The notes under the pieces: model-generated
What the model saw: the letters and a program-made list of their open reading frames with translations, nothing else
Told to the model about the DNA's origin: nothing
The model's database searches: none
Position numbers and translations under genes: made by a program
From: Nitrosospira sp.
GTDB taxonomy: Bacteria > Pseudomonadota > Gammaproteobacteria > Burkholderiales > Nitrosomonadaceae
Assembly: GCA_013450215.1 (NCBI GenBank)
Contig: JACDSH010000011.1
Location: forward strand, 1 to 64,000
Length of the DNA stretch: 64,000 nucleotides
Direction of reading: 5' to 3'
Part shown: piece by piece, positions 41,915 through 50,126 of the stretch
How positions within the stretch are numbered: position 1 is the stretch's first letter
How the letters are laid out: each line of letters begins with the position of its first letter

Positions 41915-42412
41915 TCAAATCATTTTGATAGATCGTATCGCTAGTCTGAAGGGTCCGGCCTGGCGGTCGGCGATCATCAGTCCGATCTGTCTTAAATGAG
42001 CCGGATCAAGTGGTGGCGAACCGGGTACCAATCGACCTCTGAAGTTTGGTCGGAATAATGAGACCGGCATTTGGATTGAGGCCCACTGATCTTTTGGAGC
42101 ATCGAATGCTGATTGATACTTGACCCCATCGAACGAGTTGTCTGTGACAAGATTAAGGTTATATCTCTTGCCATCTCCGTAGACTTCGATCACGCAGGTG
42201 ACGGCTCCTGGAGATGCTAGATCCAGAGAGCACGAACGGACTGAGGCGAATCCTCCATTCTGTTCCAGAGAAACAAGACCCTCGAACACGGAATACCCTG
42301 AGGCATTATATCGAAGGTGGCTATGAGAGACCCCTCCCATAACGACATCATCAATGGCCCTCCAGTTTTCGACTGATGAGGCTGACTCGAAACAGAATAG
42401 CTCTCGTACCAT
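41915..42412 (-). CDS. CIA30-like (NDUFAF1-type) domain protein
   Basis: A protein of about 165 residues matching the CIA30 family: ENWRAIDDVVMGGVSHSHL at the N-terminus, then GGFASVRS, CVIEVYGDGKRYNLNL and the C-terminal IGLMIADRQAGPFRL. The fold is a galactose-binding-like beta-sandwich. In mitochondria CIA30 assists complex I assembly. The bacterial role is unknown. The frame opens at a TTG (42427), but the ATG at 42412 with a GAGAG site is better. The preceding 257 bases (42428-42684) hold no clear gene. Confidence 0.82.
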   Translation of the reverse strand: MVRELFCFESASSVENWRAIDDVVMGGVSHSHLRYNASGYSVFEGLVSLEQNGGFASVRSCSLDLASPGAVTCVIEVYGDGKRYNLNLVTDNSFDGVKYQSAFDAPKDQWASIQMPVSLFRPNFRGRLVPGSPPLDPAHLRQIGLMIADRQAGPFRLAIRSIKMI

Positions 42413-42677
42413 AATCTCTCGTGTCAATTTACGTAATCAGTCGCCGGGTGTCATCAAGTGGGTATTCAAAAAAATCTATTTTGTTGTATTTCTCCAAGAG
42501 GGTGTTGTTTGATTTGAATTTTAGAGGCCAGAATGAGCTGGTATGGTTGGTAAAGGTTGGTAATTGATCGATGGATCTCGAGATTGCCCGTCAGAGGACA
42601 AGTGATTCGAGTCATCTTGCTGAGAGACGGAGTGGGAGAGGGTTAACTCGACCAGTTCTAAACGCGCTCCGCAGCCT

Positions 42678-42700
42678 GGGATCTTTAATGGTGAGATCCC
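42678..42700 (-). terminator. hairpin at the end of the unknown membrane-anchored protein gene
   Basis: GGGATCT (42678-42684) pairs with AGATCCC (42694-42700) around the stop codon of the upstream gene. No T-run follows on the minus strand, so termination is uncertain. Confidence 0.3.
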
Positions 42701-43281
42701 CTCGAGAATGTGGGCAAATAATTCATCATATCCTCCTTCCAGTCGGAACCGACCTTGATAGGGATCTTGATGCCGACACTCTTACCGGTCGAGTCTTGAC
42801 CATCCAGCTCCAGAACATAGCTCCCATACTCTTTCAGCATAAATGCTTGGGTAATGACCCCGGATAGATACACCTTAGCAGGAGCTGAAAGTAGCTCCAG
42901 TTCGGTATGATCTTTTTCTATTTGTGTCAGTCGTAATGAGAATGGAATGCTTCGTGACTGGGTTGGATACAGCAGATCAATAGTGACATTAAGGTTTCCA
43001 GGACCGGGAACCTTGCCGCATAGGGTTGGTACGAATGGGGTGCTCATTGCATCCTTGGGAACTTCATAGTCTTTCGGAAGAAAGTATCCAGAGTATCCGA
43101 CAGTCAGTGACTCAGTTTCTATGGTACAGGCTCCACCACGAAACCCCTTTGGATAGGTCTGAGATAAGTCTCCTTGAGAGCTCACGCGCAGGTAGGCCCC
43201 AACAAATACAAACATAATTATTACACTACCCCCTACCAAGAGCTGGAATGAGCGTGATATTGTTTTTGAATTACTCGGCAT
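42685..43281 (-). CDS. unknown membrane-anchored protein
   Basis: A 198-residue protein I do not recognise. One hydrophobic segment at about residues 13-30 (FQLLVGGSVIIMFVFVGAYL) should anchor it with the bulk in the periplasm. The remainder has alternating hydrophobic strands (NLNVTIDLLYP, SFSLRLTQ-like IPFSLRLTQIEKDHTELEL, SYVLELDGQDSTGKSVGIKI) suggesting a beta-sandwich. Cysteines at about 51 and 93 could form a disulfide. It follows the glutathione peroxidase gene on the same strand. No catalytic motif is visible. Confidence 0.65.
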   Translation of the reverse strand: MPSNSKTISRSFQLLVGGSVIIMFVFVGAYLRVSSQGDLSQTYPKGFRGGACTIETESLTVGYSGYFLPKDYEVPKDAMSTPFVPTLCGKVPGPGNLNVTIDLLYPTQSRSIPFSLRLTQIEKDHTELELLSAPAKVYLSGVITQAFMLKEYGSYVLELDGQDSTGKSVGIKIPIKVGSDWKEDMMNYLPTFSRGSHH

Positions 43282-43383
43282 GGATACCTCTTTCTGCGAC
43301 TCCTAATGAGGAGCAAGTATTAGATAGAGTCACAGTCAGATTAATTACACTCTTACCCCGCTCAGGGGGAGGGATTGGTTGTA

Positions 43384-43977
43384 TTAATTACTACCCTGAG
43401 TCCGAACCCCTTTATTACTGACAAGCGCCTTCTCAATTGCGCTGATAAGAGTGACATCTTCAGGCGTGGTATGACTTGCATAGCTCGATACCAGATTGCC
43501 ATTCCGGTCGATCAGATATTTAAAAAAATTCCAGGTCGGTTTTTTACCACTAGTCTTCGTGAGTAGAGAATACATCGGGTTTGCATCCTTCCCAATGACT
43601 GATGACTTTGCGAGCATGGGGAACTTCACTCCATACGTGTTGTAGCAAAAGTTAGCAATCTCAGCATTTTTCCCAGGTTCTTGATTGAAATCGTTGGAGG
43701 GAAATCCTAGAACCACGAGCCCCCTGTTTTTGTAATTTGCGTACAACTGCTCGAGCCCCTCATACTGACCGGTATAACCACAATAGCTGGCAGTATTAAC
43801 CACCAGAATGACCTTTCCGGTGTACTGACAGAGATTCTGCGATGCATCATCTTGCAGGCGTTTGAAATTAAAATCTAATAATGCTGGACAGGATTCAGCC
43901 GCCTTGACCGGGATACTAGCCAGTAGCAGAAGTGCTGCAGATGCGAGGAGTAAACGTCGGAAGGTATATCTTGCCAT
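43384..43977 (-). CDS. periplasmic glutathione peroxidase family protein
   Basis: A 197-residue thiol peroxidase with an N-terminal signal peptide (RLLLASAALLLLASIPVKA, cleavage near residue 26-27). The peroxidatic residue is cysteine C66 in NTASYCGYTGQYEGL, not selenocysteine. The GFPSNDFNQEPG block and the WNFFKYLID motif complete the active-site tetrad (Cys, Gln, Trp, Asn). It would reduce peroxides outside the inner membrane. A sigma-E-like promoter lies upstream, and an AAGGA site precedes the ATG. Confidence 0.92.
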   Translation of the reverse strand: MARYTFRRLLLASAALLLLASIPVKAAESCPALLDFNFKRLQDDASQNLCQYTGKVILVVNTASYCGYTGQYEGLEQLYANYKNRGLVVLGFPSNDFNQEPGKNAEIANFCYNTYGVKFPMLAKSSVIGKDANPMYSLLTKTSGKKPTWNFFKYLIDRNGNLVSSYASHTTPEDVTLISAIEKALVSNKGVRTQGSN

Positions 43978-44005
43978 GATTCAAATCCTTAAGGGAGGCT
44001 ACCCA

Positions 44006-44035
44006 TTAAAGACCGGATTTATAGATAAAAGTTCC
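44006..44035 (-). promoter_or_regulatory. putative sigma-E (RpoE) promoter of the glutathione peroxidase gene
   Basis: On the minus strand GGAACTT (plus positions 44029-44035), a 16-base spacer and TCTTTA (44007-44012) fit the sigma-E pattern, with an exact -35. Transcription would start near 44000, leaving a 23-base leader with an AAGGA site before the ATG at 43977. The -35 overlaps the distal arm of a short hairpin downstream of the anti-sigma gene. Confidence 0.5.
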
Positions 44036-44046
44036 CCGAAAGGGGG
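44033..44046 (-). terminator. possible terminator after the anti-sigma gene
   Basis: On the minus strand TCCCCC and GGGGA pair across a TTTC loop and are followed by ACTTTTA. It starts about nine bases after the anti-sigma stop codon, so it could end the sigma/anti-sigma transcript. The stem is short. Confidence 0.4.
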
Positions 44047-44054
44047 AGTGGGTA

Positions 44055-44525
44055 TCAATCAGATGGTGCGAGCGGGTTATAGGATGGTTCAATTTCGACA
44101 CCCTCAAGCCGGGCTAAGATACGGACCGAGAATCCATCATCATTTATCGGTTTGCCGCGCATAGCATCCCCCACAAGATGATAGAGAAACCAGTCATTTC
44201 TCGCATCGGCATTAGACCGAATGGTTTCGATGAGGGAGCGCGTTCTATCGCCTGTGTTGGTTGACTCGATCCAACTACCCTCAAGTTCTGGCTCGAGCAG
44301 CTTTCTCAGAATGACATCAACGAGAGATCGTGGGTTGTCTGAGACGAGTTCGGAGTCGATATATGAGGACATCTCTTCCGACACCCTACCAACCAGTGGT
44401 TCAGTTTGGGTCAAGCAGCGAACGTAGGCCGGGTCGAGCAGCTTACGCAGTAGGACATCGATTAGGGATCGAGAGGTATCTGTATTCATCATTGAGTCAG
44501 CATATGGGGCTAATCCTTCTTTCAA
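44055..44525 (-). CDS. RseA-type anti-sigma factor, repeat-containing, no membrane segment
   Basis: A 156-residue protein. Residues about 112-150 match the RseA N-terminal (sigma-binding) domain: NDWFLYHLVGDAMRGKP aligns with the WxxYHLIxDxMRG core of RseA, followed by FSVRILARLE. The preceding part has three repeats carrying SRSLIDVLLRKLLDP, PRSLVDVILRKLLEP and TRSLIETIR. No hydrophobic segment exists, so unlike RseA it should be soluble and cannot be controlled by periplasmic proteolysis. The start is a TTG one base after the sigma stop, with GGTGG overlapping that stop. A GTG at the head of the second repeat is an alternative start. The neighbour is the RpoE-like sigma, its presumed partner. 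Confidence 0.75.
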   Translation of the reverse strand: MKEGLAPYADSMMNTDTSRSLIDVLLRKLLDPAYVRCLTQTEPLVGRVSEEMSSYIDSELVSDNPRSLVDVILRKLLEPELEGSWIESTNTGDRTRSLIETIRSNADARNDWFLYHLVGDAMRGKPINDDGFSVRILARLEGVEIEPSYNPLAPSD

Positions 44526-44571
44526 TCTACCACCGGTTATTGCGTACTGGGTCTAGTAACTTACTTAGTAA
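44222..44571 (-). repeat. tandem repeat spanning the sigma/anti-sigma gene junction
   Basis: Three diverged units read along the minus strand: unit 1 from 44571 (sigma tail LLSKLLDP, stop codon, anti-sigma start) to 44454, unit 2 from 44453 (LLRKLLDP) to 44313, unit 3 from 44312 (LRKLLEP), which runs to about 44222. Shared DNA features are AACC, then GGTGGTAG or GGTTGGTAG, then TTG or GTG and GAA. In unit 1 the TAG ends the sigma gene. In unit 2 the same bases are read in another frame (GGT AGG) inside the anti-sigma gene. Confidence 0.6.
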
Positions 44572-45180
44572 TCCTGCTGCTTGTTCTCGAGCACGAAATA
44601 TTCGGGATCGTACTGTTCCGATAGGACAATTCATAGCTTGAGCAATTTCTTCATAACTTAAACCTTCTACCTCTCTCAGAGTGATCGCAGTAGCTAACTC
44701 CTCTGGCAGTTTCTTGAGAGTCTCTGCAATTGATTCTGCGATCTGCCGATTTACTAGGATTCGCTCAGGGTCTTCATCGTCCACAGTTTCAGGAACCGTC
44801 AACTCCTCTGAATCCTCAGTGACCCTAGGCTCGTAGTTAGGGATACGACTGCGTCTGGCAGATAGAAAGTGCAAAGCGGTATTCACCGCGATTCGGTGTA
44901 GCCAGGTTGAGAATTGACTCTCACCTCGGAATGAATTGATCCCACGGTAAGCCTTGATGAAGGTTTCTTGGGTTATATCCTCGACATCCTGTGAAGACTT
45001 TATATAGCGAGATATCACATGAGCAATCTTGCGCTGATGTTTTACCACGAGCATATCAAAGGTGTGGCGGTCCCCCCTTTGTGCTCTCTTAACCAGATCT
45101 AAATCAGTGTCGATTTTGTTTGCTCTGCTCAGATTAGAATGAGTAATGATAGTTACCTGCAAGTACCCATTAAGGCGCAA
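44527..45180 (-). CDS. rpoE: RpoE-like ECF sigma factor
   Basis: A sigma-70 family factor of up to 217 residues with region 2 (about residues 28-95: DLVKRAQRGDRHTFDMLVVK, DVEDITQETFIKAYRGINSF, STWLHRIAVNTA) and region 4 (about 150-205: LPEELATAITLREVEGLSYE, MNCPIGTVRSRIFRARE). It closely follows the RpoE/AlgU group pattern. The first plausible start is TTG at 45180, and an in-frame TTG six codons later is also possible. No ATG exists near the N-terminus and no strong ribosome-binding site is visible. The C-terminal tail LLSKLLDPVRNNRW recurs in the downstream anti-sigma gene. rseB does not follow. Confidence 0.9.
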   Translation of the reverse strand: MRLNGYLQVTIITHSNLSRANKIDTDLDLVKRAQRGDRHTFDMLVVKHQRKIAHVISRYIKSSQDVEDITQETFIKAYRGINSFRGESQFSTWLHRIAVNTALHFLSARRSRIPNYEPRVTEDSEELTVPETVDDEDPERILVNRQIAESIAETLKKLPEELATAITLREVEGLSYEEIAQAMNCPIGTVRSRIFRAREQAAGLLSKLLDPVRNNRW

Positions 45181-45467
45181 TCATAGCCAAAATGCGTAGC
45201 TATACTAACCGATCTGATCAGTCTTTACGCTAATAATTCTCGATATGGCGTCTCCATTATTAATTCTCCCGGTGGTCAGACTGATCAACCTTGAGAGTGG
45301 TTACGCAGCCAGATTCTGATTATTGTGCATCTTGGTTACTAAATCCTTCGATAAAGTTCAGTTTATATATGGTTGACTGGCCCCATAGTCTGAGAATAAA
45401 TGGGTTCATCTTTACCCTCGTTCGCTGCACTATGCGATAATTTCAGTCTTCTCTAGGATCCTGCACG

Positions 45468-46877
45468 ATGCAAACGCTCTACGACAAACTCTGGCAAGGA
45501 CACATAGTTCACGAGGAATCCGATAAGCCGGATGAAATGGCGCTCGTCTATATTGACCGTCATCTGGTTCACGAAGTCACTAGTCCGCAGGCATTTGAGG
45601 GCTTAAGGATCGCCGGACGCAAGCCCTGGCGGTTAGATTCAATCCTCGCCGTGGCGGACCATAATGTTCCCACCACTGAACGTAGCCACGGTATTACCGA
45701 CCCGATATCGCGTCTGCAGGTGGATACACTGGACCAGAATTGTGAAGATCTGGGCATCACTGAATTCAAAATGACCGACTTGAGACAGGGTATCGTTCAT
45801 GTCGTTGGCCCTGAGCAGGGGGCCACCTTACCGGGTATGACGGTCGTGTGCGGTGACTCTCATACCAGCACTCATGGAGCATTTGCATGTCTCGCTTTTG
45901 GGATTGGCACATCGGAGGTGGAGCATGTACTTGCGACCCAGTGCCTACTTCTGAAGAAGGCGAAATCCATGCAAATTCTAGTCGAGGGCAATCTTGGGCC
46001 TGGAGTCACGGCTAAGGATATTGCACTCGCGATCATCGGCAAGATTGGCACCGCAGGTGGTAATGGTTATGTCATTGAATTTGCTGGTAATGCTATTCGA
46101 GAGCTTTCTATGGAAGCGCGGATGACTATTTGCAATATGGCGATAGAAGGCGGATCCCGTGCCGGCATGATAGCGGTCGATGAAACCACCATCGATTACA
46201 TTAAGGGACGTCCTTTTGCACCGAGAGGCGATTTATGGGAGAGGGCAACTACTTACTGGCGGACGCTTAAGAGTGATGAGGGGGCTGCCTTTGATCGGGT
46301 AGTAACTCTTGATGCCGCTCAGATTAAACCGCAAGTCACCTGGGGGACCTCTCCCGAGATGGTGACAACTATTGATGGGAGGGTTCCCGATCCGGCTCAG
46401 GTGACTGACACGGTGAAGCGTCACGATATGGAGAACGCGCTCAAGTATATGGGACTCACTCCGAATCTGCCGATCAGTGAAATCTACCTGGATAAGATAT
46501 TCATTGGTTCCTGTACTAATTCTCGTATCGAAGACTTACGAGCGGCTGCGGTGGTGGTGAGGGGTAGGCATATCGCTGCAAATATTAAACTCGCAATGGT
46601 TGTTCCGGGTTCTGGCCTGGTGAAGCGTCAGGCCGAGGAGGAGGGTCTTGATAAGGTATTTAGAGATGCGGGTTTCGAGTGGCGCGAGCCAGGCTGCTCT
46701 ATGTGTCTTGCGATGAACGATGATCGACTCTCTGCGGGTGAGCGTTGCGCCTCTACATCGAACCGTAATTTTGAGGGTAGGCAGGGACCGGGCGGGCGTA
46801 CTCATCTGGTGAGCCCGGCGATGGCGGCTGCGGCTGCCGTGGCAGGACATTTTGTGGATGTACGAGAGATATATTAG
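45468..46877 (+). CDS. leuC: 3-isopropylmalate dehydratase large subunit
   Basis: A 469-residue aconitase-family subunit that, with LeuD, isomerises 2- to 3-isopropylmalate. The [4Fe-4S] cluster ligands lie in [12 protein letters not shown] and [10 protein letters not shown]. The [20 protein letters not shown] block (as [12 protein letters not shown]) is typical. Its start MQTLYDKLW fits. The 287-base gap upstream holds its promoter region and that of the divergent sigma gene. I see no leader peptide with leucine codons. Confidence 0.97.
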   Translation: MQTLYDKLWQGHIVHEESDKPDEMALVYIDRHLVHEVTSPQAFEGLRIAGRKPWRLDSILAVADHNVPTTERSHGITDPISRLQVDTLDQNCEDLGITEFKMTDLRQGIVHVVGPEQGATLPGMTVVCGDSHTSTHGAFACLAFGIGTSEVEHVLATQCLLLKKAKSMQILVEGNLGPGVTAKDIALAIIGKIGTAGGNGYVIEFAGNAIRELSMEARMTICNMAIEGGSRAGMIAVDETTIDYIKGRPFAPRGDLWERATTYWRTLKSDEGAAFDRVVTLDAAQIKPQVTWGTSPEMVTTIDGRVPDPAQVTDTVKRHDMENALKYMGLTPNLPISEIYLDKIFIGSCTNSRIEDLRAAAVVVRGRHIAANIKLAMVVPGSGLVKRQAEEEGLDKVFRDAGFEWREPGCSMCLAMNDDRLSAGERCASTSNRNFEGRQGPGGRTHLVSPAMAAAAAVAGHFVDVREIY

Positions 46878-46925
46878 ACTGTAAAATAAGGCTTTTAGTC
46901 TATCTTCTTAATGATAGGGGGTATT

Positions 46926-47051
46926 ATGAAAAAATTACCGGTGTTGATCCTGCTGATTGCTACTTTCTGTTTATCTGCCTGTAATACCTTCCAAGGTATC
47001 GGTAGAGACCTACAGAGGAGTGGCGAGGTAATTGAGAGAACAGCAAAATAA
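46926..47051 (+). CDS. entericidin-like lipoprotein
   Basis: A 41-residue lipoprotein between leuC and leuD. It has a basic start and hydrophobic signal (MKKLPVLILLIATFCLSAC) with a lipobox LSAC, lipidated cysteine C19. A short mature part follows (NTFQGIGRDLQRSGEVIERT). The pattern NTxxGxGxDxxxxGxxIE is the entericidin A/B signature. Entericidins are small outer-membrane-associated lipoproteins proposed as an antidote/toxin pair in E. coli. The leuC-ecn-leuD order is recurrent in betaproteobacteria. Confidence 0.88.
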   Translation: MKKLPVLILLIATFCLSACNTFQGIGRDLQRSGEVIERTAK

Positions 47052-47058
47052 CTTCTGA

Positions 47059-47697
47059 GTGGAAAAATTTCATTCCTTCAGGGGGTTGGTCGCGCCACTG
47101 GATCGGGCCAATATCGATACCGATGCCATTATCCCTAAGCAATTTCTAAAGTCCATCAAGCGTTCCGGTTTCGGTCAGAATCTATTCGACGAGTGGCGCT
47201 ACCTTGATCATGGTGAGCCTGGGATGGATAGCTCCAAACGCACACTTAATCCAGATTTTATCCTCAATCAATTGCGCTATCAGGGCGCGCAAATACTACT
47301 TGCACGTTCAAACTTTGGATGTGGTTCGAGCAGGGAGCATGCCCCATGGGCATTGCAGGATTATGGTTTTCGGGTGGTTATTGCCCCCAGCTTCGCAGAT
47401 ATCTTCTTCAGCAACTGCTTTAAGATCGGACTGCTTCCGATCGTACTCGGTACAGACTCCATCGACCGGATATTCAGTGAGGTAGACTCGACAGAGGGCT
47501 ATGCACTGACCGTCAATCTGGAGGATCAGACCGTAACGACTCCCTGTGGCGAGATCTGCAGTTTCGATACCGATCCATTCCGTAGGCATTGCCTATTAAA
47601 TGGTCTGGATGAGATCAGTTTAACCTTGCAACATATGGACAAGATCATTGCATTCGAGCAGAGGCGACGTACGGAACAGCCGTGGTTGTTTAAGTAA
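47059..47697 (+). CDS. leuD: 3-isopropylmalate dehydratase small subunit
   Basis: A 212-residue swivelling domain partner of LeuC. The [19 protein letters not shown] and [15 protein letters not shown] motifs are intact. The start is GTG ([14 protein letters not shown]), seven bases after the entericidin stop, so it is co-transcribed. Confidence 0.97.
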   Translation: MEKFHSFRGLVAPLDRANIDTDAIIPKQFLKSIKRSGFGQNLFDEWRYLDHGEPGMDSSKRTLNPDFILNQLRYQGAQILLARSNFGCGSSREHAPWALQDYGFRVVIAPSFADIFFSNCFKIGLLPIVLGTDSIDRIFSEVDSTEGYALTVNLEDQTVTTPCGEICSFDTDPFRRHCLLNGLDEISLTLQHMDKIIAFEQRRRTEQPWLFK

Positions 47698-47730
47698 AAA
47701 TTATTTTTCTAATACTTAAGAAAAGATTAT

Positions 47731-48792
47731 ATGAAGATTGCAGTCTTACCCGGTGACGGTATCGGCCCTGAAATTGTTGCCCAGGCTGTACGCGTGATTG
47801 AGGTATTGAGGGGCGATGGTTTAAATTTTGAGATGGAGCCCGGTTTGATGGGGGGTTGTGCAGTAGACGCAACCGGGGAACCATTTCCGGAGGCCACACG
47901 CAGGTTAGTTAAGGATGCGGATGCCATTCTGCTAGGTGCCGTCGGTGGTCCTCAGTATGACTCTCTACCACGCCCACAGAGACCGGAGCGTGGGCTCTTA
48001 GATATCCGCAAATCTCTAAATCTTTTTGCCAATCTGAGGCCAGCGGTTCTCTACCCAGAGCTTGCCAATGCATCCACTCTGAAGCCCGAGGTAGTGGCAG
48101 GTCTAGATATCCTGATTGTGCGTGAATTAACCGGAGACATTTACTTCGGAGAGCCGCGTGGTATCGAGATGAGGGAGGGTCAGCGGGTCGGGTTTAATAC
48201 CATGATTTATAGTGAATCAGAAATACGCAGGATCGCGCATATCGCCTTTCAGGCTGCTCAGAAGAGGGATCGCAAGCTATGCTCCGTTGACAAGATGAAC
48301 GTTCTCGAGTGTACGCAACTCTGGCGTGAGGTGGTGATTGAGACCTCCTCTGAGTATCCAGATGTGGAGCTTACTCATATGCTGGTTGATAATGCTGCGA
48401 TGCAGTTGGTACGTAACCCTCGACAGTTCGATGTGATTGTGACGGGGAACATATTCGGGGATATCCTGTCCGATGAAGCTTCAATGCTGACAGGCTCTAT
48501 CGGCATGTTGCCATCGGCTTCACTTGATGAAAATAATAAAGGTTTGTACGAGCCGATACACGGATCAGCTCCAGATATCGCTGGCAAGGATGTGGCGAAT
48601 CCGCTGGCAACGATCCTATCTCTGGCGATGATGATGAGATATACATTCAGTCAGGAATCTATTTCTAAACGTATTGAGATGGCGGTCAAAAAAGTGCTGT
48701 CTCAGGGTTACCGGACCAGTGATATTTATGAATCTGGGATGAGAAGAGTCGGTACCGCTGGGATGGGTGACGCGGTACTTGCAAATTTATAG
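47731..48792 (+). CDS. leuB: 3-isopropylmalate dehydrogenase
   Basis: A 353-residue NAD-dependent decarboxylating dehydrogenase of leucine synthesis. It has [18 protein letters not shown], the substrate-binding arginines in [10 protein letters not shown] and [13 protein letters not shown], the tyrosine loop, and the NAD-binding [18 protein letters not shown]. Length is normal. It lies 33 bases after leuD and 21 before asd. Confidence 0.97.
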   Translation: MKIAVLPGDGIGPEIVAQAVRVIEVLRGDGLNFEMEPGLMGGCAVDATGEPFPEATRRLVKDADAILLGAVGGPQYDSLPRPQRPERGLLDIRKSLNLFANLRPAVLYPELANASTLKPEVVAGLDILIVRELTGDIYFGEPRGIEMREGQRVGFNTMIYSESEIRRIAHIAFQAAQKRDRKLCSVDKMNVLECTQLWREVVIETSSEYPDVELTHMLVDNAAMQLVRNPRQFDVIVTGNIFGDILSDEASMLTGSIGMLPSASLDENNKGLYEPIHGSAPDIAGKDVANPLATILSLAMMMRYTFSQESISKRIEMAVKKVLSQGYRTSDIYESGMRRVGTAGMGDAVLANL

Positions 48793-48813
48793 CTAGTTAA
48801 GAGAGACGATCAA

Positions 48814-49926
48814 ATGAAACGAGTCGGATTTGTTGGTTGGCGTGGGATGGTGGGCTCTGTCCTGATGCAGAGGATGCGCGAGGAGGATGATTTTGCGCTG
48901 GTTGAGCCGGTATTTTTTACGACCTCTCAAAAGGGCGGACAGGGTCCTGATATCGGAAGAGATACCCCCCCTCTGAGGGATGCATACAATATCGACGAGC
49001 TCAAGTTGATGGATGTCATCATCTCCTGTCAGGGTGGGGACTACACCACCGCGGTATTCGACAAGCTTCGTCATTCCGGGTGGAATGGATACTGGATCGA
49101 TGCGGCCTCAACACTTCGGATGGTGAACGATGCGGTCATCATACTAGATCCGATTAATCTGCCCGTGATCAAGCAGTCTCTGCATAATGGGGGTAAGAAC
49201 TATATCGGTGGAAACTGTACTGTGAGCCTGATGCTGATGGCGATGGGGGGTCTGTTCGAAGAGGATTTGGTTGAGTGGATAAGTGCCATGACCTATCAGG
49301 CCGCTTCCGGTGCGGGTGCGCAGAATATGCGTGAGCTGCTGCAGCAGATGGGTGAGGCGCATCGGGTTGCTAAGAGCATGCTGGACGATCCTGCTGCGAG
49401 CATACTCGATATCGATCGGGAGGTGGCCGGGACGTTGCGTGATGATAGTTTCCCCACAGCGAATTTTGGAGTGCCATTGGCGGGTAGTCTGATACCTTGG
49501 ATAGACCGTGATCTCGGCAATGGACAGACACGAGAGGAGTGGAAGGGCCAGTCTGAGACTAATAAGATTCTTGGGCGCAGTGATCAGGTGATCCCGGTGG
49601 ATGGAATCTGCGTCCGTGTTGGGGCCATGCGCTGCCATAGTCAGGCACTGACCATCAAGCTCAAGAAGGATGTTCCGCTGGATGAGATCGAGGATATTCT
49701 TGCTGCAGCCAATAGCTGGGTCAGGGTAGTTCCGAATGATCGTGAGAATACTTTAAAAGAATTGACCCCTGCCGCTGTCACGGGAACGCTTAATATACCG
49801 GTTGGAAGATTACGCAAGCTTGCGATGGGCGATCAGTATCTGTCCGCATTTACGGTGGGTGATCAATTGCTATGGGGTGCAGCAGAACCGCTGCGTAGGA
49901 TGCTGAGAATTCTGGTGCAGGCCTGA
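48814..49926 (+). CDS. asd: aspartate-semialdehyde dehydrogenase
   Basis: A 370-residue NADP enzyme of the aspartate pathway (lysine, threonine, methionine, peptidoglycan). The nucleotide motif is [18 protein letters not shown], and the catalytic cysteine is C135 in [15 protein letters not shown]. The gammaproteobacterial-type long form is used, as in E. coli. Located between leuB and fimV, the standard betaproteobacterial order. Confidence 0.97.
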   Translation: MKRVGFVGWRGMVGSVLMQRMREEDDFALVEPVFFTTSQKGGQGPDIGRDTPPLRDAYNIDELKLMDVIISCQGGDYTTAVFDKLRHSGWNGYWIDAASTLRMVNDAVIILDPINLPVIKQSLHNGGKNYIGGNCTVSLMLMAMGGLFEEDLVEWISAMTYQAASGAGAQNMRELLQQMGEAHRVAKSMLDDPAASILDIDREVAGTLRDDSFPTANFGVPLAGSLIPWIDRDLGNGQTREEWKGQSETNKILGRSDQVIPVDGICVRVGAMRCHSQALTIKLKKDVPLDEIEDILAAANSWVRVVPNDRENTLKELTPAAVTGTLNIPVGRLRKLAMGDQYLSAFTVGDQLLWGAAEPLRRMLRILVQA

Positions 49927-50126
49927 TCATTTTAAGTGTCGCGTAGAGGTCGCCGCATCAGGATCTAGATTTAGGGGTAAATTGATCTTTGATCTGATCG
50001 GCCGGATGGACATTTTAATTGAGAAATAATTAAGTAGAGGCGATGAATTAGATAATGGCCGAACTTGATTAGTTAAGTCTATGATATTATTACATTTTCT
50101 ATTAAAAAATATTTGAGCGACTTGCT

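Noticed and set aside
42571..42867. Plus-strand open frame of 98 codons
   Set aside because: Two thirds is antisense to the unknown membrane-anchored protein, which has a better start, a signal-anchor and sensible composition.
45345..45365. GAACTT on the minus strand as an autoregulatory promoter of the RpoE-like gene
   Set aside because: No -10 element at 15-17 bases, so autoregulation by this sigma factor is not supported by sequence.
45181..45467. Possible leucine attenuator leader upstream of leuC
   Set aside because: No short frame with a run of leucine codons and no terminator hairpin could be found.
49144..49638. Minus-strand open frame of 164 codons inside asd
   Set aside because: Antisense shadow of a complete, well-conserved gene.
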